DNA of 12,760 nucleotides from Candidatus Saccharimonadota bacterium (GCA_027314795.1 DAHVAE010000015.1:1-12760), one strand, 5' to 3'. Counted from the stretch's first letter, positions 1 through 7,163 are shown. The notes: generated from the letters alone by a model not told the origin. Translations and numbers: made by a program.

Positions 1-466
1 TCTTATGGCTATCATAGGTACTGTTTATGATAGATTGGATTGTTGGCTCCAGTATGGCTTCACTTTCATTGACGGTAGCTAAAATAACAGTATGGACTAT
101 TTCATCTGGACTGTATTTTCTCTCAAAGCTCTGACGCCTTTCAATGTTGGCTATATGCCAACTAGGTCTTTTAGCATTTTCAGGTATTTCTTCAGTATTT
201 AAGTCTTCAAGCAGTTCATCCCAGTTTATCTTTAGATGTTTACGCATAGTTATGTACCCAGAAATTGCTCGGACATCGTATCCTAATGACCTAATAAAGT
301 AGATTAGCAGGTAGGCCAAAATAAAGACGACCGCAACAGTTATACTAATAAAACTAAGGATTATAGGCATAAACAGCAAAAGCCAGCTTATAGCGCCTGG
401 TAGTATCTCAAAAAACCTATAATGACCCTTACGGTCTTTTTCAAATGGAATTTCTAAATCTGTCAT
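1..466 (-). CDS. GT2-type membrane glycosyltransferase, N-terminal part (runs off the window)
   Basis: The reading frame opens with ATG at 466 and stays open to the window edge, giving 155 visible residues. Residues 21-58 form a long hydrophobic stretch that could be one or two membrane helices (ILPGAISWLLLF onward). At 125-152 comes HTVILATVNESEAILEPTIQ, the typical first strand and helix of a GT-A fold family 2 transferase (strand, then N-E where the nucleotide sugar binds, then a helix starting E-P-T-I-x-S-I). The DxD and the rest of the catalytic domain are outside the window. The start lies 1 bp after the stop of the upstream membrane-protein gene, so the two are probably co-translated. 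A role in surface polysaccharide or glycan synthesis is inferred from the family; the substrate is unknown. Confidence 0.7.
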   Translation of the reverse strand, partial: MTDLEIPFEKDRKGHYRFFEILPGAISWLLLFMPIILSFISITVAVVFILAYLLIYFIRSLGYDVRAISGYITMRKHLKINWDELLEDLNTEEIPENAKRPSWHIANIERRQSFERKYSPDEIVHTVILATVNESEAILEPTIQSIINSTYDSHK

Positions 467-467
467 T

Positions 468-833
468 TTATCTTAAAACTAGTAGGGCATTACTAACGGC
501 TAAAGTTAATACCTGCAGTAATATACCCAGACTTAATAATGTGATGGCTAGTTGCCTATGAATATTATATGACTTTAAACTTAAAGCCGTATTAGCAGTT
601 AGCACAATAAATGAGAAAACAATGAAGCTAAGTAACCCACTAACTCCACCTACAAGATACTTGTTTGTAGCCGTAGGATCGCTACAATTGCGACACTGGA
701 CAATGTAGCTACTACTATGAAGCCCGCTAAGTCTAACGATTACAAAAACAGCAACAGCTAAAAATAAGAAGACGTTAACTGTTAGAAGCAACAGAATATA
801 GTGATCATGATAAAACTTCTTTGATATTGCCAT
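468..833 (-). CDS. Small three-helix membrane protein
   Basis: This 121-residue protein has three hydrophobic segments, at about 12-34, 60-80 and 94-118, separated by short loops. The first loop carries SYIVQCRNC with a Cys-x-x-Cys pair at 47/50. The C-terminus ends in SNALLVLR directly after the last helix. I recall similar short membrane proteins with a Y-I-V-Q loop and a terminal ALLxLR from Patescibacteria, but I cannot verify this and no function is known to me. The ATG at 833 is preceded by GGGAAG, a possible ribosome binding site. It ends 1 bp before the glycosyltransferase start, so it is probably a partner of that enzyme or of the same glycan export step. It lies 106 bp downstream of the large surface protein on the same strand. 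Confidence 0.7.
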   Translation of the reverse strand: MAISKKFYHDHYILLLLTVNVFLFLAVAVFVIVRLSGLHSSSYIVQCRNCSDPTATNKYLVGGVSGLLSFIVFSFIVLTANTALSLKSYNIHRQLAITLLSLGILLQVLTLAVSNALLVLR

Positions 834-873
834 ATGTTCTTCCCATATATTCTAGCATCAATAGGCTGCCGTT

Positions 874-940
874 GGCCGGTTTACTTGAAAAACAATGTAA
901 AGAAGCAAAATGCTCGTTAATACAGCATAAAACACCGGCC
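874..940. repeat. 7-bp inverted repeat with wide spacing after the surface-protein gene
   Basis: GGCCGGT (874-880) and ACCGGCC (934-940) are perfect inverted arms separated by 53 bp, in a locally GC-rich patch. The right arm touches the stop codon of the surface-protein gene. No U-run follows, so this is not a standard intrinsic terminator; at most it is a weak long-loop hairpin at the end of that transcript. Confidence 0.25.
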
Positions 941-3810
941 TATTTATTACTTTTAAGACGCTTCCACCTCCACATAATCCACATGCCCAAAACAATACCA
1001 ATAAGCAATACTATCAACCAGGATAAACCTGAAGGCAGTTGAGACGAACGCGAAAGATTCAGGTTCACAGTTGCTTGTCCGACCTGTGCGAATGAGAGCT
1101 GGGCCACACCATCACGGATACCAAGAAGTGTAATCTTTATATCCGGCCTACCATCACCATCGACATCATACTCATCAGTGTCTCCTGTTTGGATGGTTAC
1201 TGTTCGAGGTGTTGAATGTAAGGTCAGCGTAACCTGGTCTGCTGCTACTGTGTCTACGGTTATGCTGTGTGTCTGTGAGCCAACTTTAAAATAAACAACT
1301 TGATTTGGTTTAAGATTAAACTGTTTACCTTCACCAGATGCGTACTGGCTGTAATCATTTAGTAAGATCGACGAGTTAGTTTTCGTATTGGTAAGTTTAG
1401 ATATCAGTAGTTTCGATGAGGCATGGCTATTAACATTAACTGAAGCAGTAGTTGTCTGAGCAGCATCATCAGTATCCTCGTCCCCGATATTGGTGTTCAC
1501 TGTAGAACTCGTAATTGTAACTGACCCAGTTAAAGAGTATGCCGATACGTTTCCAGCAACGTCTTCTGCTTTTACGCGTATATACCATGTACCTGGTGTT
1601 AACGTAACAGGCAATGTCAAAGAATTAGTACTACTAGTAGTGGACGATACGTCACTAGTAAAAGCCGCATCAGGCGACCATTCAACAGTGTATGGAGTAC
1701 TGACCAGCCCACTGCCTGAATCAGTTGAAGCCACCCATGTCCACACTGGTCTACCTGTTGTCGTTGGTGATGTTGTTGACGGTTGGCCAGGCACAGTCGG
1801 TGGCGTAGTATCTACTATAAAAGCAACCGCACCATTATTTGCCATGGTATAACCAGAGCTATTGCCCGCGCTGTCGATCATTTGGACCCGCCAATAATAG
1901 CTGCCAGCAGGTAATATTTGCCCGGCTGAGCCAGTAATATAACTGCCGCTACCTGTCGGCTGGCCAACACTAAAACTACTGCTACCTTGAGGTGCAAAGG
2001 CAGAAATAAAATCGATAAGCGGCCCAGTGAAACTATTATTGCTGGCTACTTCAACTTGGTATTTTAGATTCTCTAATGTGTCAGAGTTACTTAAATTAAA
2101 GGATAGGGTCGGACTGGAATTATTAGTATAACTACCGCCAACATACCCTGGTGATCCCAATGCAGTTGGTTTATAAGGCGGAAACCAGTTAAGATTATCA
2201 CCATCATCAAGGCTATTTGGAGGATTAAGAATTGCGCCAAGGTTATTACTATCTTGGACTGCCAGATAGTTAAGATTGGATGAGCCTGTTAAATTTAGTC
2301 TCCACTGAGTCCCTGATAATGTACTCTGTAACGCTAGGGGGTTCCCAGAGGTGCCGGTTAAGGTCAGCATATTTGTAACAGTTTGAGTATTACCGGCCTG
2401 AAATATTAGAACACTGCCGTTAGTAGTTGCCTTAGTTAAATTGTAGAACGTTGTAGATCCGTTAATTGTTTGGTCATTGCCGTTAAGTATAACGGTATTA
2501 TTGTCAGCATTATATGTACCTGTATTGGCCCAATTACCATCTAGCGTTATATTGTTACCTCCCGAGGACAATGTGCCGCTAGCTATATTAAGATTATTGT
2601 TCACCGTCAGCGGGCTACTAAGTGTCCAAGAGCCAGTTCCATTAAACAAAAGGTTATGATAAACGTAGCCAAAATTGAGCAAGGAATAAGTGCCATTACC
2701 ATCATATTCAACCGTTCCACTAGAACTATCATTGGCAAGACTAGTTATTGTTTCGACACCCTGTAACATAAGTGTGCCATTATTCGTAAAGTTACCGGAA
2801 TCATTCATGGATAAATTTTGACCATTTAGATTCAGCGAGCTGCCTGCATTAATTACTAAACCCGAAACGCTAGTAGGCGCCGTGAGTTCAGGTTGATAAG
2901 TGCCATTACCAACAATAATATTTGTGTACCCATCCGGCACCGCGTTGATATTCCAGTTAGCCGAGTTCTGCCAGTTAGTTGAAGAATTGCCAGTCCACGT
3001 AGCAACTGTATTACCTGTACTGGCTATTTCAGATACCTCAGTAGATGAAAGTGCTCTAGTGTATACTCTTACATCATCTACGTTGCCAGTAAAGGAATCG
3101 GGGACGCCATCCATCAAGCTTGCGCTGCCGATCTCCATATATGGAGTTGACGCTCCTTGATTAACTAATGTTCTGGCTTGAGACCCGACATTGACACCGT
3201 TAAGGTAAACCGTCACTGTCGAACCATCATATGTAATTGTTACGTTTGACCATTGATCGAGAGTGACTGTATGGTTTGTATCAAAGTCATAACTACCGCA
3301 ACCCCAAAAGTGTAGATCCATTGATGAATCGATGAAAAATCCAAACTCCATACCTTGGTTAGTACTTACACCGCCGTAGGCACAAGCTCCGTAAGCTGCA
3401 GGTACTTCCCCACCCGTAGGATCGACCGTAGGGTAAATCCAGGCAGATATGCTGCGCGGAGCGCTGCCGTAATTTAAGCCCGTAGGATTTGCTTCTTCCA
3501 AAGTGTTAGAGCCATTAAAGCTTAAACTTCTGCTATCTGGGAAGCTGATATTAGATGGTACGCTCGTAGAAGGTTGTGGACTGCCGCTAGGTGTTAAGTT
3601 GTTGTTATTACCAGACGAGTCTATAGCTGTTGCACCTGCAGTGGTCTCATCTAATTTCCAGTAGCCAGCTAGATTACCTAGGGCAGCTGCATGCGCAGTA
3701 TGCGTGTAGAATACGAAGAAACATAAGTTAAAAAATAATAAAGATACGACAAAAATAGATCGACCATGTCTGCAAATTATTAGTTTTAGATCAATTTTTT
3801 TGTGTTCCAT
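940..3810 (-). CDS. Large LamG/Ig-like surface protein with C-terminal membrane anchor
   Basis: This 956-residue protein is built for the cell surface. Residues 1-41 are a signal peptide with a long hydrophobic core and an A-H-A|A cleavage site. Residues 47-265 are a LamG-like jelly roll (G-Y-W-x-L-D-E near 49, S-A-W-I-Y-P, Y-L-N-G, the closing D-D-V-R-V-Y-x-R-A-L). Residues 270-300 carry TWTGNSSTNWQNSANW, a motif common at the head of passenger-type beta repeats, followed to about 540 by Asn/Gly-rich strand repeats. Two Ig/FnIII-like domains follow (about 546-666 and 667-766, the second opening D-T-T-P-P-T-V-P). Residues 790-915 form another beta domain containing a DVDGDGRPDI calcium-loop-like motif at 882. 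A single helix at 929-946 followed by W-R-W-K-R anchors it. LamG domains usually bind glycans or proteins, so adhesion to a host or neighbouring cell is the likely role; that is inference. Confidence 0.85.
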   Translation of the reverse strand: MEHKKIDLKLIICRHGRSIFVVSLLFFNLCFFVFYTHTAHAAALGNLAGYWKLDETTAGATAIDSSGNNNNLTPSGSPQPSTSVPSNISFPDSRSLSFNGSNTLEEANPTGLNYGSAPRSISAWIYPTVDPTGGEVPAAYGACAYGGVSTNQGMEFGFFIDSSMDLHFWGCGSYDFDTNHTVTLDQWSNVTITYDGSTVTVYLNGVNVGSQARTLVNQGASTPYMEIGSASLMDGVPDSFTGNVDDVRVYTRALSSTEVSEIASTGNTVATWTGNSSTNWQNSANWNINAVPDGYTNIIVGNGTYQPELTAPTSVSGLVINAGSSLNLNGQNLSMNDSGNFTNNGTLMLQGVETITSLANDSSSGTVEYDGNGTYSLLNFGYVYHNLLFNGTGSWTLSSPLTVNNNLNIASGTLSSGGNNITLDGNWANTGTYNADNNTVILNGNDQTINGSTTFYNLTKATTNGSVLIFQAGNTQTVTNMLTLTGTSGNPLALQSTLSGTQWRLNLTGSSNLNYLAVQDSNNLGAILNPPNSLDDGDNLNWFPPYKPTALGSPGYVGGSYTNNSSPTLSFNLSNSDTLENLKYQVEVASNNSFTGPLIDFISAFAPQGSSSFSVGQPTGSGSYITGSAGQILPAGSYYWRVQMIDSAGNSSGYTMANNGAVAFIVDTTPPTVPGQPSTTSPTTTGRPVWTWVASTDSGSGLVSTPYTVEWSPDAAFTSDVSSTTSSTNSLTLPVTLTPGTWYIRVKAEDVAGNVSAYSLTGSVTITSSTVNTNIGDEDTDDAAQTTTASVNVNSHASSKLLISKLTNTKTNSSILLNDYSQYASGEGKQFNLKPNQVVYFKVGSQTHSITVDTVAADQVTLTLHSTPRTVTIQTGDTDEYDVDGDGRPDIKITLLGIRDGVAQLSFAQVGQATVNLNLSRSSQLPSGLSWLIVLLIGIVLGMWIMWRWKRLKSNK

Positions 3811-3857
3811 GCCAATCTCATATTCGTAATAGGAATAGAGTTAACCGCTGCTTCTTA

Positions 3858-3886
3858 ATTATAGAGAGCTTTGTACATTAAAGCAA
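3858..3886 (-). promoter_or_regulatory. Sigma70-type promoter of the surface-protein gene
   Basis: On the minus strand TTGCTT (3886-3881) and a perfect TATAAT (3863-3858) are separated by exactly 17 bp. Transcription would start near 3851, giving a leader of about 40 nt before the ATG at 3810. The only Shine-Dalgarno-like element is a weak GAG before that ATG. Confidence 0.55.
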
Positions 3887-4118
3887 ACGACGCGCAAATA
3901 ACCAATCCATCTTTTCTAATTTAGATATAAAGTTTATGATTCGTATCAAAATAAATTAACTGTTCAAATATGCCTTAGCGAGATTAGTGTTACTGTGGTT
4001 CAAAAAAGTTTACACACCAGAAATATCGCTAATTTACAGATTAGTTACCAATAAAAGCAAGTCAAATAATGTCCAAAATCCGAATTGGTGCGGCATTGTC
4101 CGTGAGGTTCGAACTATC
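3887..4118. other. AT-rich intergenic stretch without a recognisable gene
   Basis: Apart from the promoter just before it, I see no ORF with coding character, no tRNA and no terminator with a U-run here. A 5-bp hairpin, CTAAT/ATTAG near 4032-4047, is too weak to call. The stretch separates the surface-protein gene from the next minus-strand gene, which therefore is probably a separate transcript. Confidence 0.4.
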
Positions 4119-4370
4119 CTAATTCATAATGGCAGCAATTTTGGTACGGAACTCACTTATATCTGAGCTGGCTTCACCAGCTTCGTAAAATTCTGCGGCT
4201 GCTAAGCCAGCTCCAGCTAAAGTAGGGACTACGCCAAAAAATTCGCCAGTAGCAATTGCCCATACACCCGCACCTGCCATTGCAAGAAAACCAATACCTA
4301 TACCGATACTCATGGCTCTATCCTTTAACTCAAAGCTTAATTGTTGATGATAGTATTCTAGTTTACTCAT
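4119..4370 (-). CDS. Small glycine/alanine-rich membrane protein of unknown function
   Basis: This 83-residue protein has a charged N-terminus (1-18), then a hydrophobic Gly/Ala-rich segment from about 20 to 63 (SIGIGIGFLAMAGAGVWAIA, then FFGVVPTLAGAGLAAAEF) that fits two closely packed helices with small-residue faces, then an acidic and basic tail. I do not recognise the family. No Shine-Dalgarno sequence precedes the ATG at 4370. A TATGAT -10-like box at 4387-4382 would start the transcript about 5 nt upstream of the ATG, so the message may be nearly leaderless, although its -35 is poor. It stands alone, divergent from the vapBC pair. Real coding is likely but not certain. Confidence 0.55.
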   Translation of the reverse strand: MSKLEYYHQQLSFELKDRAMSIGIGIGFLAMAGAGVWAIATGEFFGVVPTLAGAGLAAAEFYEAGEASSDISEFRTKIAAIMN

Positions 4371-4581
4371 TGATTGTAATTATCATACCTTTAACATTCA
4401 AAAACAAGCATAAGAAGTTTGGTGCAGGTGGTCGAAAAAAGCTTACATTAAATAATTGATGGGCTTATCGTTTGGCGCAGTACCATCGGCAGCGGATTCC
4501 ACACATCTAAATCAGATAGTAGACGAGACAGTATTAATCTTCTAGCTAGTGCTTATAACACTATAGTTAAAGCAATAAATA

Positions 4582-4610
4582 TTGATTCAGATGTGAATGC
4601 ATGCTATCAT
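4582..4610 (+). promoter_or_regulatory. Promoter of vapBC1, predicted to make a leaderless mRNA
   Basis: TTGATT (4582-4587) and TATCAT (4605-4610) are 17 bp apart, matching the sigma70 consensus at 4/6 and 5/6. The predicted start of transcription, about 7 bp after the -10, is the A of the vapB1 ATG at 4617. No Shine-Dalgarno sequence is present. Confidence 0.5.
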
Positions 4611-4617
4611 GCATTCA
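4594..4617. promoter_or_regulatory. Palindromic operator of vapBC1
   Basis: TGAATGCATG (4594-4603) and CATGCATTCA (4608-4617) are perfect 10-bp arms around the spacer CTAT. The palindrome covers the -10 box and ends on the first base of the antitoxin start codon. RHH antitoxins usually repress their own promoter, alone or with the toxin, by binding such a site, so autoregulation is the obvious reading. Confidence 0.7.
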
Positions 4618-4877
4618 TGAATACACAACTTACAATACGTAATGTCCCAGAAGCGGTAAACCTGTACCTCAGGAAGAAAGCTAGCCTTAGCAATAAGAGC
4701 ATTAACCAAGTAGTTATTGAGGAGCTTTCAAAAGAAGTACCAAACCTGGACAAGCCCTTAGGCTCTTCCTTGTCTTGGTTTATAGGCAGTGGAATGGATA
4801 GCAAAACTATTGAAGCCTTAAAAGTTGAGGATGCAATTCAAAAAGAAAGATTCGCTAAAGAAAATGCTATTTCTTGA
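4617..4877 (+). CDS. vapB: FitA/VapB-type ribbon-helix-helix antitoxin
   Basis: This 86-residue protein begins TQLTIRNVPEAVNLYLRKKA, a ribbon-helix-helix fold (strand T-Q-L-T-I-R-N, then helix A, then SLSNKSINQVVIEELSKE as helix B), which dimerises and binds DNA. The C-terminal part, with SWFIGSGMDSKTIEAL at about 54-69, is the kind of tail that FitA-like antitoxins insert into the PIN toxin. An in-frame GTG at 4593 would add eight residues but lies inside the operator, so the ATG at 4617 is preferred; its promoter puts the transcript start exactly there. The gene overlaps the toxin gene by 14 bp, which indicates translational coupling. The toxin-neutralising role is assigned from family and position. 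Confidence 0.85.
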   Translation: MNTQLTIRNVPEAVNLYLRKKASLSNKSINQVVIEELSKEVPNLDKPLGSSLSWFIGSGMDSKTIEALKVEDAIQKERFAKENAIS

Positions 4878-5265
4878 CACCAATGTCTACAGTGCATTAG
4901 CCAATGGGCAAAAAGAGATAGTTTCTCTTATTCAAACAGAGGCCGGCTTAGTCTTAGCATTGCCTGTCATAGCTGAGTTGAGGTATGGTTTCTTGAAGGG
5001 TTCAAGGCAGAACAAAAATGAAGAAACCTTGCAAAGATTTTTGGCCCAACCACAGGTGGAGATTGCATTGCCTACCATAGATACAACTTATTTATACGCG
5101 GAGTTTCAACTTTACTGTGTTAAAAGTGGCAAGGTTTTGTCTCATAATGACTTTTGGATAGCGGCTATAGCAAAACAAAATGATGGAGTTTTAGTTACAT
5201 ATGACAGAGACTTCGAGGTACTCAGTAGCAGATTTTCAGAAAAGCTTATTATCCTGAATGCCTAG
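4864..5265 (+). CDS. vapC: VapC-type PIN-domain toxin ribonuclease
   Basis: This 133-residue PIN domain shows the acidic active-site set: D5 in LFLDTN, E38 in AELRYG, D96 in HNDFWIAAIA and D114/D116 in TYDRDF. PIN toxins are Mg-dependent endoribonucleases that cut tRNA or rRNA when free of antitoxin. The frame could begin at 4825, but the extra residues are Lys-rich and unlike the family, while the ATG at 4864 gives the classic M-L-F-L-D-T-N start. It overlaps the antitoxin stop by 14 bp. Its own stop at 5265 lies 9 bp from the 3' end of the convergent tRNA-Gly gene. The target RNA cannot be read from the sequence. Confidence 0.88.
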   Translation: MLFLDTNVYSALANGQKEIVSLIQTEAGLVLALPVIAELRYGFLKGSRQNKNEETLQRFLAQPQVEIALPTIDTTYLYAEFQLYCVKSGKVLSHNDFWIAAIAKQNDGVLVTYDRDFEVLSSRFSEKLIILNA

Positions 5266-5274
5266 CGTTAATAG

Positions 5275-5349
5275 TGGTGCGAGTGGCGGGAATCGAACCC
5301 GCTTCTTAGCCTTGGGAAGGCTACATAATAACCGTTATACGACACTCGC
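5275..5349 (-). tRNA. tRNA-Gly (anticodon CCC)
   Basis: A complete cloverleaf is present: a perfect 7-bp acceptor stem GCGAGTG/CACTCGC, a D arm with A14, G18G19 and A21 (weak stem with a T-T at 13-22), a perfect anticodon stem TAGCC/GGCTA with loop TTCCCAA, and a T arm GCGGG-TTCGATT-CCCGC. The CCA end is encoded. The anticodon CCC reads GGG. The discriminator base is A73, whereas bacterial tRNA-Gly normally has U73. It is 4 bp downstream of tRNA-Thr and shares its promoter. Confidence 0.93.
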
Positions 5350-5353
5350 AGTC

Positions 5354-5430
5354 TGGAGCCACCTATCGGACTCGAACCGATGACCCTCACGTTACGAATG
5401 TGATGCTCTAGCCAGCTGAGCTAAGGTGGC
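5354..5430 (-). tRNA. tRNA-Thr (anticodon CGT)
   Basis: A complete cloverleaf is present: acceptor stem GCCACCT/AGGTGGC, D arm GCTC/GAGC, anticodon loop TTCGTAA and T arm ATCGG-TTCGAGT-CCGAT, with encoded CCA. The anticodon CGT reads ACG, the rarer companion of the main Thr isoacceptors. The base pair closing the anticodon loop (31-39) is an A-C mismatch, and the discriminator is U73. It is the first gene of a two-tRNA transcript. Confidence 0.93.
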
Positions 5431-5441
5431 AAAGTAGTCAA

Positions 5442-5450
5442 ATTATACCA
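5442..5450 (-). promoter_or_regulatory. Extended -10 promoter of the tRNA pair
   Basis: On the minus strand TGGTATAAT (5450-5442) is a perfect -10 with the TGn extension. No good -35 is visible at 16-18 bp. Transcription would start near 5435, just before the 5' end of tRNA-Thr at 5430. Confidence 0.55.
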
Positions 5451-5497
5451 AGGATTTTAGATAATCTTTAGAAAACAGACATTAGCATTAGCAAATC

Positions 5498-5506
5498 TGG
5501 TATTAT
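5498..5506 (+). promoter_or_regulatory. Extended -10 promoter of the Nramp gene
   Basis: TGGTATTAT (5498-5506) is a near-consensus extended -10. A convincing -35 is lacking, so the TGn element may carry the promoter. The expected start near 5513 leaves a leader of under 20 nt without a Shine-Dalgarno sequence before the ATG at 5531. It stands back to back with the similar tRNA promoter. Confidence 0.4.
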
Positions 5507-5530
5507 TTAGATAACCAACATAAGTAACTA

Positions 5531-6904
5531 ATGAAGAAAAATATAGTTGAAAAAACAATCGAGGCTCCAGCTCAGGCTCTACAGCTAGGCGTTGAAGGTG
5601 GTCAAAAGATATCTTCTTCAATACCTCTAAACGGTAAAAAGCAGCTACAGAAAGCTAGGAACTATTGGTATATGCTTGGTCCGGGCTTGACTACGGGCGC
5701 TTCAGATGATGACCCTAGTGGTATAGCTACTTACTCTCAAGCAGGTGCTCAGTATGGCTTCAGCTTACTCTGGCTTGCTGCTTTTACTTTTCCTTTAATG
5801 GCGATAGTTCAAGAAATGTGTGCCAGAATCGGTTTAGTGACCGGCCGTGGACTGGCTCATAATATTCGTCTTCATTTTGGTAAAAAAGTACTCTATCTAA
5901 GTACAATCTTCTTGTTTGCCGCTAATACCTTCAACATTGGTGCAGATATTGGCGCTATGGCTAGTGGCGTACAGCTTCTTCGTCCAAAGCTCAACTATTC
6001 CGTCTTAGTTATTGGTTTTACAGTATTCATTTTACTTCTGCAAATCTTCTCGCCATATGTAAAATATGCTAGGTATCTTAAATGGTTAGCATTAGTCTTA
6101 CTTGCGTATATCCTATCTGCCCTGTTAGCTCATCCTGATTGGCATACAATTGCTCATTACGCAGTTATCCCGCATATAACATTCTCAAAGAATCAGCTGC
6201 TCTTAATAACTGCCATATTGGGTACAACTATTACTCCTTACCTCTTCTTTTGGCAGACATCTCAAGAGATAGAAGAAGAAATAGCCGCTGGGCAGACCAC
6301 AATAAGCGCGCGTAAGGGCACAGATACAGTGCAAGTCAAAAAAATGCGCATTGACGTTTGGTCTGGGATGTTCCTATCTAATGTCGTGATGTTCTTTATT
6401 ATTGCCGCTTGTGCCAGCGTCTTATTCAAACATGGCATAACGGACATAAACTCGGCTGCTCAAGCGGCAGCTGCACTTAGACCTTTTGCAGGTAATGCAA
6501 CATACTGGCTGTTTGCAGTTGGTATTATCGGCATGGGATTACTTGCCATCCCCGTACTTGCTGGCGCTAGTGCTTATGCCATAAGTGAAAGTATGGGCAA
6601 GCGCCAGGGTTTAAATAACAAGCTAAAACAAGGCTACCTATTTTACGGGGTTATTATCATCTCGATGTTCTTAGGTTTAAGTCTAAATTTCATTGGCTTA
6701 AACCCGATAAAAGCCCTAATATACTCAGCTGTACTGAATGGTATGGTGGCACCAATTATATTAACCTTGATACTTCTTATAGCCAGGAATAAGAAAATTA
6801 TGGGCAATTGGCGAAATGGTAAAGTTTCGGCTAGTTTAGGTTGGGTACTTACCCTACTTATGGCAATATCCGGGATAGCAGCAATTTACTCGTTATTCCC
6901 GTGA
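5531..6904 (+). CDS. Divergent Nramp (SLC11) family divalent-metal transporter
   Basis: This 457-residue inner-membrane protein has the Nramp layout of about 11 helices after a soluble lead of some 45 residues. Helix 1 holds GPGLTTGASDDDPSGIATYS (51-70) and helix 6 holds the unwound GTTITPYLFFWQTSQE (231-246). In canonical Mn/Fe transporters these two metal-site motifs are DPGN and MPH. Here they read DPSG and TPY, so the aspartate is kept while the asparagine, the metal-binding methionine and the following histidine are gone. It therefore belongs to an outlying branch, and Mn/Fe specificity (mntH) should not be assumed; Mg or a broader range is possible. A loop at 255-275 is unusually basic (ARKGTDTVQVKKMR). 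The ATG at 5531 starts a natural N-terminus, and a UGA stop ends the gene. It is monocistronic. Confidence 0.88.
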   Translation: MKKNIVEKTIEAPAQALQLGVEGGQKISSSIPLNGKKQLQKARNYWYMLGPGLTTGASDDDPSGIATYSQAGAQYGFSLLWLAAFTFPLMAIVQEMCARIGLVTGRGLAHNIRLHFGKKVLYLSTIFLFAANTFNIGADIGAMASGVQLLRPKLNYSVLVIGFTVFILLLQIFSPYVKYARYLKWLALVLLAYILSALLAHPDWHTIAHYAVIPHITFSKNQLLLITAILGTTITPYLFFWQTSQEIEEEIAAGQTTISARKGTDTVQVKKMRIDVWSGMFLSNVVMFFIIAACASVLFKHGITDINSAAQAAAALRPFAGNATYWLFAVGIIGMGLLAIPVLAGASAYAISESMGKRQGLNNKLKQGYLFYGVIIISMFLGLSLNFIGLNPIKALIYSAVLNGMVAPIILTLILLIARNKKIMGNWRNGKVSASLGWVLTLLMAISGIAAIYSLFP

Positions 6905-7091
6905 TACTCGGTAACTCCTACGCCAAGCCAATCAGGAGGTACGAAGTCAGCTCAGCTACCACCCAGCTGTCGACGTCTTCTGTTAGTTGTTTATCTAGCT
7001 CTGAGCAATCTAGGCTCATAACGCGAATGTTTACTGTCGCTAGTACAGGCTAATGTAAATTCAATCTTAATTATATAAACAAAATCTTAAC

Positions 7092-7119
7092 TTGAAAAAG
7101 ATCACTGTATCACTATGAG
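7092..7119 (+). promoter_or_regulatory. Possible promoter of the flavoprotein gene
   Basis: TTGAAA (7092-7097) and TATGAG (7114-7119) are separated by 16 bp. The -10 overlaps the Crp/Fnr-type palindrome. A second -10 candidate, TAAAAT (7140-7145), lacks a matching -35, so the active start is uncertain. Confidence 0.35.
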
Positions 7120-7129
7120 TATTATCATA
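7114..7129. promoter_or_regulatory. Crp/Fnr-type palindromic binding site
   Basis: TATGA-GTATTA-TCATA has perfect 5-bp arms and a 6-bp spacer, the exact architecture of Crp/Fnr family sites (TGA-N6-TCA core). It lies 47 bp before the flavoprotein start codon. The family regulator is encoded next door, facing this gene. Binding is inferred from form and context. Confidence 0.45.
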
Positions 7130-7163
7130 TTCTAGGTCTTAAAATCCTGCAAAAATAGATGTT

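Larger units (their letters stand above)
6905..7163. other. Intergenic region after the Nramp gene
   Basis: I see no gene I can support here and no U-run terminator for the Nramp transcript. A minus-strand ORF of 33 codons (6918-7019) and plus-strand frames overlapping the Nramp end are present, but they lack ribosome binding sites. The second half (from about 7055) is AT-rich and contains the control elements of the flavoprotein gene. Confidence 0.4.

Noticed and set aside
874..940. Intrinsic terminator of the surface-protein gene
   Set aside because: The 7-bp arms have a 53-bp loop and no following U-run.
821..1042. Plus-strand ORF of 73 codons over the end of the surface-protein gene
   Set aside because: It is antisense to a well-supported gene, has no ribosome binding site and has low-complexity content.
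4090..4125. tRNA-like fragment (GAGGTTCGAAC)
   Set aside because: The T-loop-like bases are not flanked by a pairing 5-bp stem and there is no acceptor or anticodon arm.
6918..7019. Minus-strand ORF of 33 codons downstream of the Nramp gene
   Set aside because: It reads somewhat protein-like (DSWVVAELTSYLLIGLA) but has no ribosome binding site or promoter and no recognisable family.
6902..7019. Nramp extension by reading UGA as Gly
   Set aside because: The frame stays open for about 38 codons after the UGA, but the extension is not membrane-like, and UGA also ends vapB1 at the expected place, so the standard bacterial code holds.
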